Part shown: positions 1 through 8,402 of the stretch, in pieces
Numbering within the stretch: the first letter of the stretch is position 1
Layout of the letters: every line of letters starts with the position of its first letter
Assembly (NCBI RefSeq): GCF_000384815.1
Contig: NZ_ARQF01000020.1
Span: forward strand, 868,001-932,000
Length of the DNA stretch: 64,000 nucleotides
Direction of reading: 5' to 3'
Source of the DNA: Halodesulfovibrio aestuarii DSM 17919 = ATCC 29578
GTDB taxonomy: Bacteria; Desulfobacterota; Desulfovibrionia; Desulfovibrionales; Desulfovibrionaceae
Translations under genes and position numbers: made by a program
The notes under the pieces: generated by a model
What the model saw: only the letters and a program-made list of their open reading frames with translations
What the model was told of the DNA's origin: nothing
Databases searched by the model: none

Positions 1-624
1 GGGGACATTGCACAAAAGCTCTATCAGGAAAAAATCCCTGCAGTTAATCTGTTTAATAAGCAGGGCTGTCTGCCATGTGTCTCTGTAGACAACGTGCAAG
101 CCAGCTATGATGCTACCAAGTACCTGATCAACCTCGGTCACAAGAGCTTTGCAATGCTCGGAGTACCGTTTACGGCATCCGACCGCTGTCGCATGCGTTA
201 CGAAGGCTTCCTGCATTGTTTACAGGATCACGATATCCCAACTCATCCACAAAGCTTTGTGCAAGTGTCTTCTAACACTTTAGACTGTTCTGAAGGCGTT
301 GAGAAGTTGATGAACTCCTCAAACCCTCCAACAGCTATTTTTGCTTCAAACGACCTTGTAGCAATTAATACCATCAGCGCACTACGCCGTCTCGGATTTG
401 AAATTCCAAAAGATGTGTCTGTTATCGGGTTTGATGACATTCCTATGGCAAAACATGTCTGGCCGCCGCTCACCACTGTATTACAGCCGGGCTACCGGAT
501 GGGACGTCAGGCTACCACAGTCCTGCTCGACATTTTGCGCAGCGGTAAGCACCCTGAAGAAACAATTCCTTCTGTTCAACACGATCTCATTATTCGAGAA
601 TCTTCAGGCGTTCCGCCACGCTAA
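1..624 (+). CDS. LacI-family transcriptional regulator, C-terminal part (5' end outside window)
   Basis: The reading frame is open from base 1 (GDIAQKLYQE...) to the TAA at 622-624, so only the sugar-binding/dimerisation domain is seen; the N-terminal helix-turn-helix lies upstream of the window. Typical LacI/GalR effector-domain motifs are visible: a VSVDNVQASYDATKYLINLGH stretch, PTAIFASNDLVAI, and the hallmark VIGFDDIPMAKHVWPPLTTV. Family members bind a small sugar or nucleoside-like effector and repress nearby transport or catabolic genes. The effector cannot be read from this fragment. A strong terminator follows directly, so the gene ends its transcript and is not obviously cotranscribed with the BCCT gene downstream. 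Confidence 0.9.
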   Translation, partial: GDIAQKLYQEKIPAVNLFNKQGCLPCVSVDNVQASYDATKYLINLGHKSFAMLGVPFTASDRCRMRYEGFLHCLQDHDIPTHPQSFVQVSSNTLDCSEGVEKLMNSSNPPTAIFASNDLVAINTISALRRLGFEIPKDVSVIGFDDIPMAKHVWPPLTTVLQPGYRMGRQATTVLLDILRSGKHPEETIPSVQHDLIIRESSGVPPR

Positions 625-642
625 CACACCTGTACATTTCAT

Positions 643-684
643 AAAAAAAGCGCTTCAGACGTATACGTCTGAAGCGCTTTTTTT
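643..684 (+). terminator. Intrinsic terminator after the LacI-type gene
   Basis: A perfect 15-bp inverted repeat centred at 663/664 (arms AGCGCTTCAGACGTA and its complement) is flanked by seven A upstream and seven T downstream. It lies 19 bases after the LacI stop and could work in both directions. Confidence 0.9.
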
Positions 685-1000
685 GTATGCGTTACTACGG
701 AGATCTTGTTTGCTTTATATTGTATTATATCTTTTCAGTTTACTGGCTTCTGGAACCATTAGTTACAGAAAAAACAAGAATGTAGTGCTGCATCTCTTAC
801 TGTCATATCATACTATTTTTTTTTGGAATTTGACTACAACGTATGTTTATTGTATGTATTATGATACCGCAAGTTACAAACGCAAACACAATACATAAAC
901 CCTTTATGCATTGTTATTAGTAATGCAGAAATCATATTCTGCATTATTTTTTGTCTATATTGTTTGTTGTACTTATAACTAGTGCATTACGCACAAGCAT
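685..1000 (+). other. Gene-free leader region before the BCCT gene
   Basis: AT-rich stretch between the LacI terminator and the BCCT ribosome-binding site. No convincing gene is visible. It carries a terminator-like hairpin at 922-952, listed separately. Confidence 0.6.
922..952 (+). promoter_or_regulatory. Terminator-like hairpin in the BCCT leader (possible attenuator)
   Basis: Perfect 9-bp arms AATGCAGAA (922-930) and TTCTGCATT (937-945) with a 6-nt loop are followed by ATTTTTTG. It sits about 50 bases before the ribosome-binding site of the BCCT gene and well after the LacI terminator, so it is either a second terminator, an attenuator in the BCCT leader, or an operator dyad. The sequence does not decide between these. 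Confidence 0.45.
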
Positions 1001-1010
1001 AGGAGGAGCT

Positions 1011-2633
1011 TTGAGTTCTAGTTCAAACCTCACCAACCGTGATGGGGCGAAATTAAAATTTGATGTCCATCCGTATATTTTCTTTATTTCTGCTGGATTA
1101 ATAGTACTTCTTGTAGCGCTCACCATCTATCTGGGCAAAGACATCAAAGATTTTTTCGGAATAATCCAGACGGGCATTTCAACGTACACAGGCTGGTTCT
1201 TCGTTCTAACCATGAATATCATTCTGGTTAGTACTTTTCTTTTCATGTTCTCCCGATTCGGAGATATCCGGCTGGGTGGCGATAACGCCGTGCCGGAATT
1301 CAGCATGATCGGATGGTTCGCCATGCTCTTCAGTGCAGGCATGGGCATTGGCCTTCTATTTTATGGCGTTGCTGAACCTATGTTCCATTTCATCTCGTCA
1401 CCATTTTCAGACACTCCCGGCTCCCCGGAAGCCGCACGAAGAGCAATGGATTTTACGTTCCTGCACTGGGGGCTACACCCATGGAGCGTCTATGCTTTAG
1501 TCGGCCTTTCCTTGGCATTTTTCTCTTTCAACAAGGGATACCCACTTACAATCCGTTCAGCTTTTGTCCCTCTGCTTGGTGATAAAGTAAACGGCCCGCT
1601 AGGCTATGCCGTTGATATTTCTGCAACTGTCGCCACTCTGTTCGGCGTTGCGACCTCTCTTGGTGTTGGTGTTCAACAGGTTAATGCTGGCCTATTTCAT
1701 GTCTTCGGTATTCCGCAAACAACTCACGTTCAACTCATTTTAATATGCGTTATTACGCTGATAGCTACCTATTCAGTAGTAAGCGGACTGGATGCCGGCA
1801 TTCGCAGGTTGAGCGAACTTAACATCAGCCTTGCATTCCTGTTACTACTCTTTGTTCTTTTGTTAGGGCCAACCTTGTTTATCCTCAATGCTCTTGTGGA
1901 AAACATAGGTATTTACCTGCAAAACTTCATGCAGCTTTCAACTTGGAATGAAACGTACGAAAACTCCTCATGGCAAAACGGGTGGACCGTTTTCTACTGG
2001 GGTTGGTGGATCGGGTGGTCACCATTCGTAGGTATGTTTATTGCCCGAATTTCCAAAGGCCGCACCATTCGCGAATTCATAGCAGGCGTACTTCTTGTAC
2101 CAACGCTCGTTACGTTTGTATGGATTACAGTTTTTGGCAACAGTGCTCTGTATATTGACATGTTCGGTGGTGGCGGTATCGCCAAAGCCGTACAGGAAAA
2201 CGTGCCTGTGTCCCTGTTTGTTCTTTTGGAACACTTTCCGTTCTCCTCTGTAACAAGCGTACTTGGCATTCTTGTTGTTATCAGTTTCTTCGTAACCTCT
2301 TCGGATTCCGGTTCGTTGGTTATTGATATCATAACAGCAAACGGAAACCAGGATCCCCCTATCCCGCAACGTGTTTTTTGGGCATTGCTGGAAGGTGGCG
2401 TTGCTGCCGCACTGCTGTATGGTGGAGGATTAATAGCTCTACAAACTGCTACAATCGCGTCCGGCTTGCCGTTTGCAATAATCCTTCTCTTTATGGCGTA
2501 CAGCCTTTTAAAAGGCCTTAAAGACTATTCTGGCCCTCAGCAGTTCTATATCGATACGGAGAAAAAGCCTAAAAAAGTAAGCATTACACCAAAGGCGTTT
2601 CCGGCCAAGCGCCGCCGCCATAAAATTCGCTAG
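1011..2633 (+). CDS. BCCT-family transporter (betaine/carnitine/choline type)
   Basis: Secondary transporter of the betaine-choline-carnitine family, an inner-membrane protein that normally imports quaternary ammonium compatible solutes with Na+ or H+. The frame is open from TTG at 951, but an AGGAGG at 1001-1006 points to the TTG at 1011, giving 540 aa, a normal family length. Visible hallmarks are the GMGIG motif with FYGVAEP in TM3, HWGLHPWSVYAL, and the family signature GWTVFYWGWW followed by IGWSPFVGMFIARISKGR. About 12 hydrophobic segments are seen, with a basic C-terminal tail (AKRRRHK). The stop overlaps the Shine-Dalgarno of the next gene, indicating translational coupling. The substrate (glycine betaine, choline, carnitine, or a methylamine feeding anaerobic metabolism) cannot be fixed from sequence alone. 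Confidence 0.92.
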   Translation: MSSSSNLTNRDGAKLKFDVHPYIFFISAGLIVLLVALTIYLGKDIKDFFGIIQTGISTYTGWFFVLTMNIILVSTFLFMFSRFGDIRLGGDNAVPEFSMIGWFAMLFSAGMGIGLLFYGVAEPMFHFISSPFSDTPGSPEAARRAMDFTFLHWGLHPWSVYALVGLSLAFFSFNKGYPLTIRSAFVPLLGDKVNGPLGYAVDISATVATLFGVATSLGVGVQQVNAGLFHVFGIPQTTHVQLILICVITLIATYSVVSGLDAGIRRLSELNISLAFLLLLFVLLLGPTLFILNALVENIGIYLQNFMQLSTWNETYENSSWQNGWTVFYWGWWIGWSPFVGMFIARISKGRTIREFIAGVLLVPTLVTFVWITVFGNSALYIDMFGGGGIAKAVQENVPVSLFVLLEHFPFSSVTSVLGILVVISFFVTSSDSGSLVIDIITANGNQDPPIPQRVFWALLEGGVAAALLYGGGLIALQTATIASGLPFAIILLFMAYSLLKGLKDYSGPQQFYIDTEKKPKKVSITPKAFPAKRRRHKIR

Positions 2634-2641
2634 GAGGACTT

Positions 2642-3328
2642 ATGTATACAACTTCTGCCGAAAAATTCACTGGCGGCTGCATGATGCTCATGCGTCAGGA
2701 CAAATGTGGCGCCGCTTTTCTCGGGTCATGCTTCCTCGTACACGAGGATGGATTCATGCTGACAACAGGACACATTTTTGGTGATAATCATCAAGATCTT
2801 TGTGTGGTACCATACTCACCTGAATCAACAGACTTTCAGACTATCAGCCGTGAGCATGTGCGCTCTATTCCTGTTGAAGTAATCAGCGTCGATAATGAAC
2901 GCGATATTGCCCTGCTTGCGATGGATGTCGACGCAGACATTGTTATGCCGGACTTCCTGCTTGGTAACACAGAAAGCCTGCGCCTTGGCACACCGCTCGT
3001 GAGCCTCGGCTACCCGTTTGGTTTTCAGAACATGCACCACCTTACTGCCGTCAGTTCTATTGTAAGTTCCAAGCTGATGTCTCCACTCGGGAACAACCAT
3101 ATTCTTTTTGATACTCGTGTTCATGCAGGAGATGTTGGCGGGCCGCTCATAAGCATCAATGAAGACTGTATTGTAGGTGTTGTTTGTGGTCGTTACTGCC
3201 CGATGGCAGACGGTAGCTCCATATCTGCCTACTCACGGGAACAGGCTCTTGATACGGATTTGTCATACGCGATTGCTATTGAACACGGAATCGCGCTCAT
3301 TGAGAAAGAAGGCCTTGACGTTATTTAG
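2642..3328 (+). CDS. Trypsin-fold (HtrA-like) protein with substituted catalytic Ser; probable pseudoprotease
   Basis: 228-aa protein with a chymotrypsin/HtrA-like fold: LTTGHIF supplies the triad His (H44), NERDIALL the Asp (D88), and GYPFG plus the GDxGGPL loop are present. The nucleophile position of the usual GDSGGP motif reads GDVGGP (V165, codon GTT at 3134-3136), so it should lack serine-protease activity. There is no PDZ domain and no signal peptide, so it is probably cytoplasmic. It starts 8 bases after the BCCT stop, and its Shine-Dalgarno AGGAGG overlaps that stop codon. This suggests a partner, sensor or regulator of the transporter, which is inference. A different nucleophile is possible but none is obvious. 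The cysteine content (C13, C22, C30, C54, C175 region) is high for such a protein. Confidence 0.8.
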   Translation: MYTTSAEKFTGGCMMLMRQDKCGAAFLGSCFLVHEDGFMLTTGHIFGDNHQDLCVVPYSPESTDFQTISREHVRSIPVEVISVDNERDIALLAMDVDADIVMPDFLLGNTESLRLGTPLVSLGYPFGFQNMHHLTAVSSIVSSKLMSPLGNNHILFDTRVHAGDVGGPLISINEDCIVGVVCGRYCPMADGSSISAYSREQALDTDLSYAIAIEHGIALIEKEGLDVI

Positions 3329-3458
3329 CACTTAGCAGCAGCCGGAGGCTGACCTTCACTATGCTAATGAAACGTTCTCGGTCTGGACTCTGAATAAAAA
3401 ACAATGACTCACTAATTGTAATGCTTCCCACCAAGCATTATTAACATGCATTAAATAA

Positions 3459-3492
3459 AGAACGCCCGTCAGCTGGATCTGACGGGCGTTCT
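3459..3492. terminator. Bidirectional terminator between pseudoprotease gene and purE
   Basis: Perfect 14-bp stem (AGAACGCCCGTCAG, 3459-3472, with 3479-3492) and a 6-nt loop, in the gap between convergent genes. The flank is T-rich on the minus strand (TTTATTTA) and weaker on the plus strand. Confidence 0.8.
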
Positions 3493-3580
3493 AATTTCTT
3501 CGCATTGAGGAAAGCCCCTACCATTTACACACAGTTGCAGCTATGTGAGACATGGGGAGAGCCATACTACGAAATATATT

Positions 3581-4081
3581 CTACTTGGCGTAACGTGCTT
3601 CCAGTTCTTCCGCGCTTTTAATAACAGCGGCCTTGCCTTCTTCACGTGCTGCTTTGAGATTTGCTGCAATGCTGGTGTCTGTAAGAGCGATCATCTGTGC
3701 AGCAAGCCATGCAGCGTTTTTTGCACCAGCTTTATCAAGCGCGACAGTTGCAACAGGGTATCCCGGAGGCATCTGTACCGTCGCAAGCATTGCATCCAGA
3801 CCGGAAAGGTTGGATGCAGTAACAGGTACACCAATAACAGGCTTAAGAGTACGAGCAGCTACCGCACCGGCAAGGTGTGCAGCCATGCCTGCGGCGCAAA
3901 TAAATACCTGACAACCGTCAGCTTCCAGAGTGTCCACCAGATGCTCTGTACGCTCAGGTGTTCTATGGGCAGAGCTAACGGTAAAAATGTACGAAATCTT
4001 AAGTTGATCTAATAGCTGAGTACAGGGGCGCATTGTCTCTTCATCAGAGGCACTACCCATGAAAATAGCAACTTGAGGCAT
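3581..4081 (-). CDS. purE: 5-(carboxyamino)imidazole ribonucleotide mutase PurE
   Basis: 166-aa class I PurE, which converts N5-CAIR to CAIR in de novo purine synthesis in the cytoplasm. Motifs are textbook: GSASDEETM near the N-terminus, SSAHRTPER around residue 42 with the catalytic His, and the glycine/alanine-rich [10 protein letters not shown] phosphate loop. The length matches bacterial PurE. It lies 21 bases downstream of purD on the same strand, so the two are very likely cotranscribed. No purK is seen next to it. Confidence 0.96.
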   Translation of the reverse strand: MPQVAIFMGSASDEETMRPCTQLLDQLKISYIFTVSSAHRTPERTEHLVDTLEADGCQVFICAAGMAAHLAGAVAARTLKPVIGVPVTASNLSGLDAMLATVQMPPGYPVATVALDKAGAKNAAWLAAQMIALTDTSIAANLKAAREEGKAAVIKSAEELEARYAK

Positions 4082-4102
4082 AATCTCTATCTCCTGAGGG
4101 TC

Positions 4103-5371
4103 TTATTTAAACCCCTTAAAACCAATATCCTTACGGTAATAAGCATTATCCATTTTGACAAACTTAAGGGCTTCGTAAGCGCGTTTTTGTGCAGCGGCAA
4201 GGTCAGCACCAAGTGCTGTTACACAAAGCACCCGTCCACCAGTAGAGACGGTCTGCCCATGTTCAATGGCTGTTCCACCTTGAAAAACTTTCACGTTGCC
4301 GAGCGCTTCTGCCTCTTTAATACCTGAGATAGCCATACCTTTAGGGTAGCTTCCCGGATAGCCGTCGGCAGCAACAACAACGCCAAGGGTAGTTTCATCT
4401 TTAATAGGGAGCGGAGTTTGAGCTAGTTTGCCTTGAACGCACGCCATCATCACGTCAGCAAGATCACAGTCAAGACGCATCATCAGCGGCTGACATTCCG
4501 GATCACCAAAACGAACGTTGAATTCAAGCACATACGGTCCGTTTTTGGTCATCATAATGCCTGCGTAGAGAATCCCGATAAACGGTTTGTCCTTTGTTCC
4601 CAGAAGATTCACGACTGGTTGCATGACAGATTCAATAATTTCATCATAGCGGCTTGCAGGCAAAACAGGAGCTGGGCTGTAAGCACCCATACCACCAGTA
4701 TTAGGCCCTGTATCGCCCTCGTAAACTGCCTTGTGATCCTGAGAAGAAGGAAGAGGCTTTACTGTATGACCATCGCAGAAGCAGATAAAAGATGCTTCTT
4801 CCCCGACAAGACACTCTTCAACAACAACATGTTTCCCTGAGTCGCCAAAAGACTTCTGCACCATAATTTCTTCAAGCGCCTGAATAGCTTCGTCGGTGGA
4901 CTGGGCAACAATAACCCCTTTGCCTGCTGCAAGACCGTCAGCCTTAACAACAATCGGGGCGCCTTTATCCAACACGAAATCACGGGCTTCAGAAAATTCT
5001 TCAAATACTCCGAACGCAGCAGTGGGTACACCGGCTTCCTGCATAATATTTTTGGCAAATGCCTTAGAGCCCTCAAGCTGGGCTGCAAAAGCATTAGGAC
5101 CAAAGCAGGGAATCCCTTCCAGATCAAGTGCATCTTTGATTCCAAGAACCAAAGGTAATTCAGGACCCGGAACAACGAGATCAATAGCCTTTTCTTTGGC
5201 GAAAGCCACCAGTGCGGGCAGGTCGTCTACTTTTATAGGTACGTTTGTACCTTCGAGCGCAGTACCACCATTACCCGGGGCGATGAAGATTTCTTCAACT
5301 TTTGCACTCTGACGAAGTTTCCATGCGAGGGCGTGTTCACGTCCACCGGAACCCACGATAAGAATCCGCAC
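4103..5371 (-). CDS. purD: Phosphoribosylamine-glycine ligase PurD
   Basis: GAR synthetase of the ATP-grasp superfamily, second step of purine synthesis. The frame stays open to 5434, but the GTG at 5371-5369 is preceded on the minus strand by AGGAGG (5378-5383) and begins VRILIVGSGGREHALAWKL, the standard PurD N-terminus, giving 422 aa. Other motifs are PGPELPLVLG, KADGLAAGKGV, the lid and metal site VLEFNVRFGDPE, and a C-terminal DNAYYRKDIG. Its stop is 21 bases before purE. Confidence 0.96.
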   Translation of the reverse strand: MRILIVGSGGREHALAWKLRQSAKVEEIFIAPGNGGTALEGTNVPIKVDDLPALVAFAKEKAIDLVVPGPELPLVLGIKDALDLEGIPCFGPNAFAAQLEGSKAFAKNIMQEAGVPTAAFGVFEEFSEARDFVLDKGAPIVVKADGLAAGKGVIVAQSTDEAIQALEEIMVQKSFGDSGKHVVVEECLVGEEASFICFCDGHTVKPLPSSQDHKAVYEGDTGPNTGGMGAYSPAPVLPASRYDEIIESVMQPVVNLLGTKDKPFIGILYAGIMMTKNGPYVLEFNVRFGDPECQPLMMRLDCDLADVMMACVQGKLAQTPLPIKDETTLGVVVAADGYPGSYPKGMAISGIKEAEALGNVKVFQGGTAIEHGQTVSTGGRVLCVTALGADLAAAQKRAYEALKFVKMDNAYYRKDIGFKGFK

Positions 5372-6014
5372 GTCTGGCCTCCTAATTGGGAATGTGTTGG
5401 CATTCCTGTTTATGGTACTTTTATAGTGCACCATTGAAAATTCTTGATGAGCGCCTGATACTGTTTTTTGGCGATCAGTTCAAGGTAGTTACATTTTTTG
5501 TCTCGTACCGTCTCAAGTGTAAATGTACTGAAAAGGGCACAACTTACACGTATCCTTTATGTATTGCTTGAACAGTCTTTGAGAAAAAAGGAATACATAT
5601 TTCTCGTTTTTTCAGTATCTTTTTACTTTTTTCAAATAACTATTCAACAACCTAGGTAGATAAAGATTGCACTACTGCAACGACCATCTGCTTACACAAG
5701 AGGACTTGGTTCGTTATTAATAATCGCGAAATCAACCACTATTGCCGACTGCGACAGTTAGCGTTAGCTATGCGTAATTTTGCGTTAAAAAACTTATTCA
5801 TTAATTTAGCACAATAGAGAAAAGTGGAGAAGTATTTGAAACACAAGGAAGCCAGCGTTTGACAACTGATACTGTATTGAAAAATATTCTTGAACCTGCT
5901 ATTTTTTATGTTGTATTATAAGCGACATATCTGTGCGTTGTGGCATAAATTAATACTTTTTAATTTTATTGAGTTCAACGCACCCTAAGACAATAAGCAT
6001 GCGGAGGCTTACTC
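5372..6014. other. Gene-free divergent promoter region between purD and usp
   Basis: About 640 AT-rich bases without a convincing gene. A candidate sigma-70 promoter for the stress gene is TTGAAC (5890-5895), an 18-nt spacer, TATTAT (5914-5919). A TTGACA is also present at 5859-5864 without a good -10. No inverted repeat of note was found. Confidence 0.4.
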
Positions 6015-6437
6015 ATGTTTTTCAAAAAAATTCTTGTTCCTGTAGATGGCTCTAAACATGCATTACTTGCAAAGCGTAGAGCGCTAGCTATTGCAGAAAG
6101 CATGGATTCTGAAATTGTGTTGGTACATGTTCTTGATCGCATTCCAGCAATCATCGGCGGACATGCTCGCGAAGAACTTCGCAAAGAAATGAAAGTTGAA
6201 GCTCAGAAAGTGTTCGAACAGTACACTCCGGGGTTAGAAGCAAAGGGTATTAAATACAAAACACGTATCGAATCCGGTCGTCCATTTGATGCTATTTGCA
6301 CTGCGGCAAAAGAAGAAGCTTGCGACCTGATTTGTCTTGGTGCCCGTGGATTAAGCGAAGTTGAAGGCATGTTGCTGGGCAGCGTTTCCTCAGCAATTAT
6401 TTCCCACTGTGCGATTCCTGTTTTAGTTGTTCGATAG
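6015..6437 (+). CDS. Universal stress protein, UspA family
   Basis: 140-aa single-domain Usp beginning KKILVPVDGSKHA, with the nucleotide-binding loop G-x2-G-x9-G-S near the C-terminus (GARGLSEVEGMLLGS) and the terminal CAIPVLVVR strand. Intact glycines indicate an ATP-binding type. Usp proteins act in the cytoplasm under growth arrest and stress, and their targets are usually unknown. A GGAGG Shine-Dalgarno precedes the ATG. It is monocistronic, with its own terminator. A second Usp of the same length is at 58654. Confidence 0.93.
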   Translation: MFFKKILVPVDGSKHALLAKRRALAIAESMDSEIVLVHVLDRIPAIIGGHAREELRKEMKVEAQKVFEQYTPGLEAKGIKYKTRIESGRPFDAICTAAKEEACDLICLGARGLSEVEGMLLGSVSSAIISHCAIPVLVVR

Positions 6438-6448
6438 TTTCGCTAGAT

Positions 6449-6487
6449 AAAAAAACGCGGGGTAGTGACTACCCCGCGTTTTTTTAT
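6449..6487 (+). terminator. Terminator of the usp gene
   Basis: 12-bp GC-rich stem ACGCGGGGTAGT (6455-6466) with 6468-6479, flanked by an A tract and a run of seven T. Confidence 0.93.
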
Positions 6488-6604
6488 GTCTTGGAAAAAT
6501 AATAAAACTTGCAAACAATAACTGCTCAGCGTTATTGATAACATACTGTCTTTTCTGTTGTCTTTTTCAAACGTCTAGCAGACATAAGTTACAATGGAGA
6601 GTAC

Positions 6605-8026
6605 ATGTCTCCTTATGTTTTATTATTCAATTTCTTTTTTGTGCTGTCACTTCTCGGGGCTGGGCATGCCCTATTAACACGCAAACAGCCGAATTCTGCC
6701 CTTGTCTGGGTTACTCTTTGTCTGTCATTGCCTGTTGTCGGAGTACTCGCCTATATTATTTTCGGCGTAAATCGTGTCAGACGAAGCGCTACCCGGCTAC
6801 GTGAAGAATTCGAACAAAAAAATGTAATGGGACACCTCAAGCCACCAGACCACAGGGCACATACCTGTATGCTCAGGGAGCTTCCTGAAGAAATCGTGAT
6901 GCTAGAAAAGATCGGGCGGGCGATGACGGGCACGTTTCCACTCAAAGGAAACAGCATTCAACCGTTGTTTAACGGACAACTGGCATATCCTGCCATGCTT
7001 GATGCGATCAAGAATGCACGCGAATCCGTATACCTTTCAACCTTTCTTTTAAACAAAGACACTGTTGGAAAACAATTTATTCAAAATCTAGTCGCAGCGC
7101 ACAAGCGTGGTGTGCATGTTGCCGTTCTTATCGATGGTTTCGGCTTATTGCTTTCATGGCGTTCCGTCGTCCGGCTATTAAGAAGGCATGGAATTCCCTC
7201 AACAGTTTTTCTACCCCTAAGCCTACTTCCACCACAAATTCGCTTGAACCTGCGAAACCATAGAAAATTGCTGGCCGTGGATGGCAAAGTGGGATTCACA
7301 GGTGGAATGAATATCGGTGGAACTCATGACGCCAAAGGGCATCAACGACTCTCAGATATACATTATAAGCTAACGGGGCCCATCGTTTCTCAGCTTCAGC
7401 AAATTTTCATGGAGGATTGGGCCTTCGCAAAAGGAAAAGCGCACCAGCCTCTTCCAGCACCAATGGATCATACGGGAGAAATCCTTGCCCGGGTAATCAA
7501 AGACGGGCCTGACAACCCGGATAACCCTCTCCACACATCCATCATTGCAACAATCAGTGCCGCCAAGCATTCAGTGCGCATCATGACACCCTATTTTTTA
7601 CCTTCTGCAGAGCTTATAAGTGCCCTTTCCATAGCATCCCTGCGTGATGTCGCCGTAACCATTATTCTGCCTGCTAAGTCAAACTGGCCTTTCGTACAGT
7701 GGGCGAGCAGAAACTATTTCAAAGGATTGCTTGAATCAGGCGTACGCATCTTCTATCAGCCGCAGCCTTTTTGCCACACCAAACTACTGATTGTTGACGA
7801 CTGCTATGTTCAGTTCGGCTCTGCCAATATGGATCCGCGCAGCCTTATGCTCAACTTTGAACTGAATGTCGAAGTTCTCGATATGGACCTTGCGCAGCAA
7901 TTGATTGCGCACGTAGATGATACAGTTCGCCGATCACAAGAAATCACCCATCGTGAGATGATATCCCGACCACTTCCAGTTCGTATTCGCGACGCATTTT
8001 TCTGGCTGTTTTCACCTTATTTGTAA
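6605..8026 (+). CDS. cls: Cardiolipin synthase (phospholipase D superfamily)
   Basis: 473-aa ClsA-type enzyme that joins two phosphatidylglycerols to cardiolipin at the inner membrane. Two N-terminal membrane segments (about residues 3-20 and 34-55) precede two phospholipase D catalytic domains, each with an HKD motif: HRKLLAVDGKVGFTGG (about residue 220) and CHTKLLIVDDCYVQFGSANMD (about residue 390). Length and order match bacterial ClsA. Both HKD motifs are intact. It is flanked by its own promoter gap and a convergent hemL. Confidence 0.95.
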   Translation: MSPYVLLFNFFFVLSLLGAGHALLTRKQPNSALVWVTLCLSLPVVGVLAYIIFGVNRVRRSATRLREEFEQKNVMGHLKPPDHRAHTCMLRELPEEIVMLEKIGRAMTGTFPLKGNSIQPLFNGQLAYPAMLDAIKNARESVYLSTFLLNKDTVGKQFIQNLVAAHKRGVHVAVLIDGFGLLLSWRSVVRLLRRHGIPSTVFLPLSLLPPQIRLNLRNHRKLLAVDGKVGFTGGMNIGGTHDAKGHQRLSDIHYKLTGPIVSQLQQIFMEDWAFAKGKAHQPLPAPMDHTGEILARVIKDGPDNPDNPLHTSIIATISAAKHSVRIMTPYFLPSAELISALSIASLRDVAVTIILPAKSNWPFVQWASRNYFKGLLESGVRIFYQPQPFCHTKLLIVDDCYVQFGSANMDPRSLMLNFELNVEVLDMDLAQQLIAHVDDTVRRSQEITHREMISRPLPVRIRDAFFWLFSPYL

Positions 8027-8402
8027 GGAACAAGCCACCACTACCTTCAGTGACACTTCACAGCAGATTTTTCCGCCCCCTTTCTTAGCCTATATTAATA
8101 TACATTAGTTAGGCATCTCTTCACACGGCGGTATCTCCACCTCTTTAACACAACAAAGGGTGGAGCGACGAACACTCCACCCTTCGATATATATTCACTA
8201 GTTGTTTGCCAGCTTGGAACCGCTAACAAATGACTTTCGGTCAATTATACACTGGCACGTCAACACAATGAAAGGATGTTCCTCTCACGGGTGCTTGCGC
8301 CAGCAGCTGTTCACGAGAAACGAATGGTACGGATACCATCCCTCAGGGAAGCAGTTCCCGCCTGTTGAAGACACAAACGCTCAGCAAGCGCGGCAGGCTT
8401 TA
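8027..8402. other. Convergent gap between cls and hemL
   Basis: No gene supported. It holds one stem-loop (8156-8184) that probably terminates one or both neighbours. An ORF running plus-wards from 8202 is the mirror of hemL and is not considered real. Confidence 0.5.
8156..8184. terminator. Stem-loop between cls and hemL (AGGGTGGAG type)
   Basis: 10-bp stem AAGGGTGGAG / CTCCACCCTT with a 9-nt loop. T-runs are weak on both sides. The same stem sequence recurs in the terminators at 19735 and 23451. Confidence 0.6.

Noticed and set aside
398-898. 166-codon ORF running past the LacI stop
   Set aside because: Overlaps LacI in another frame and crosses a strong terminator; no ribosome-binding site.
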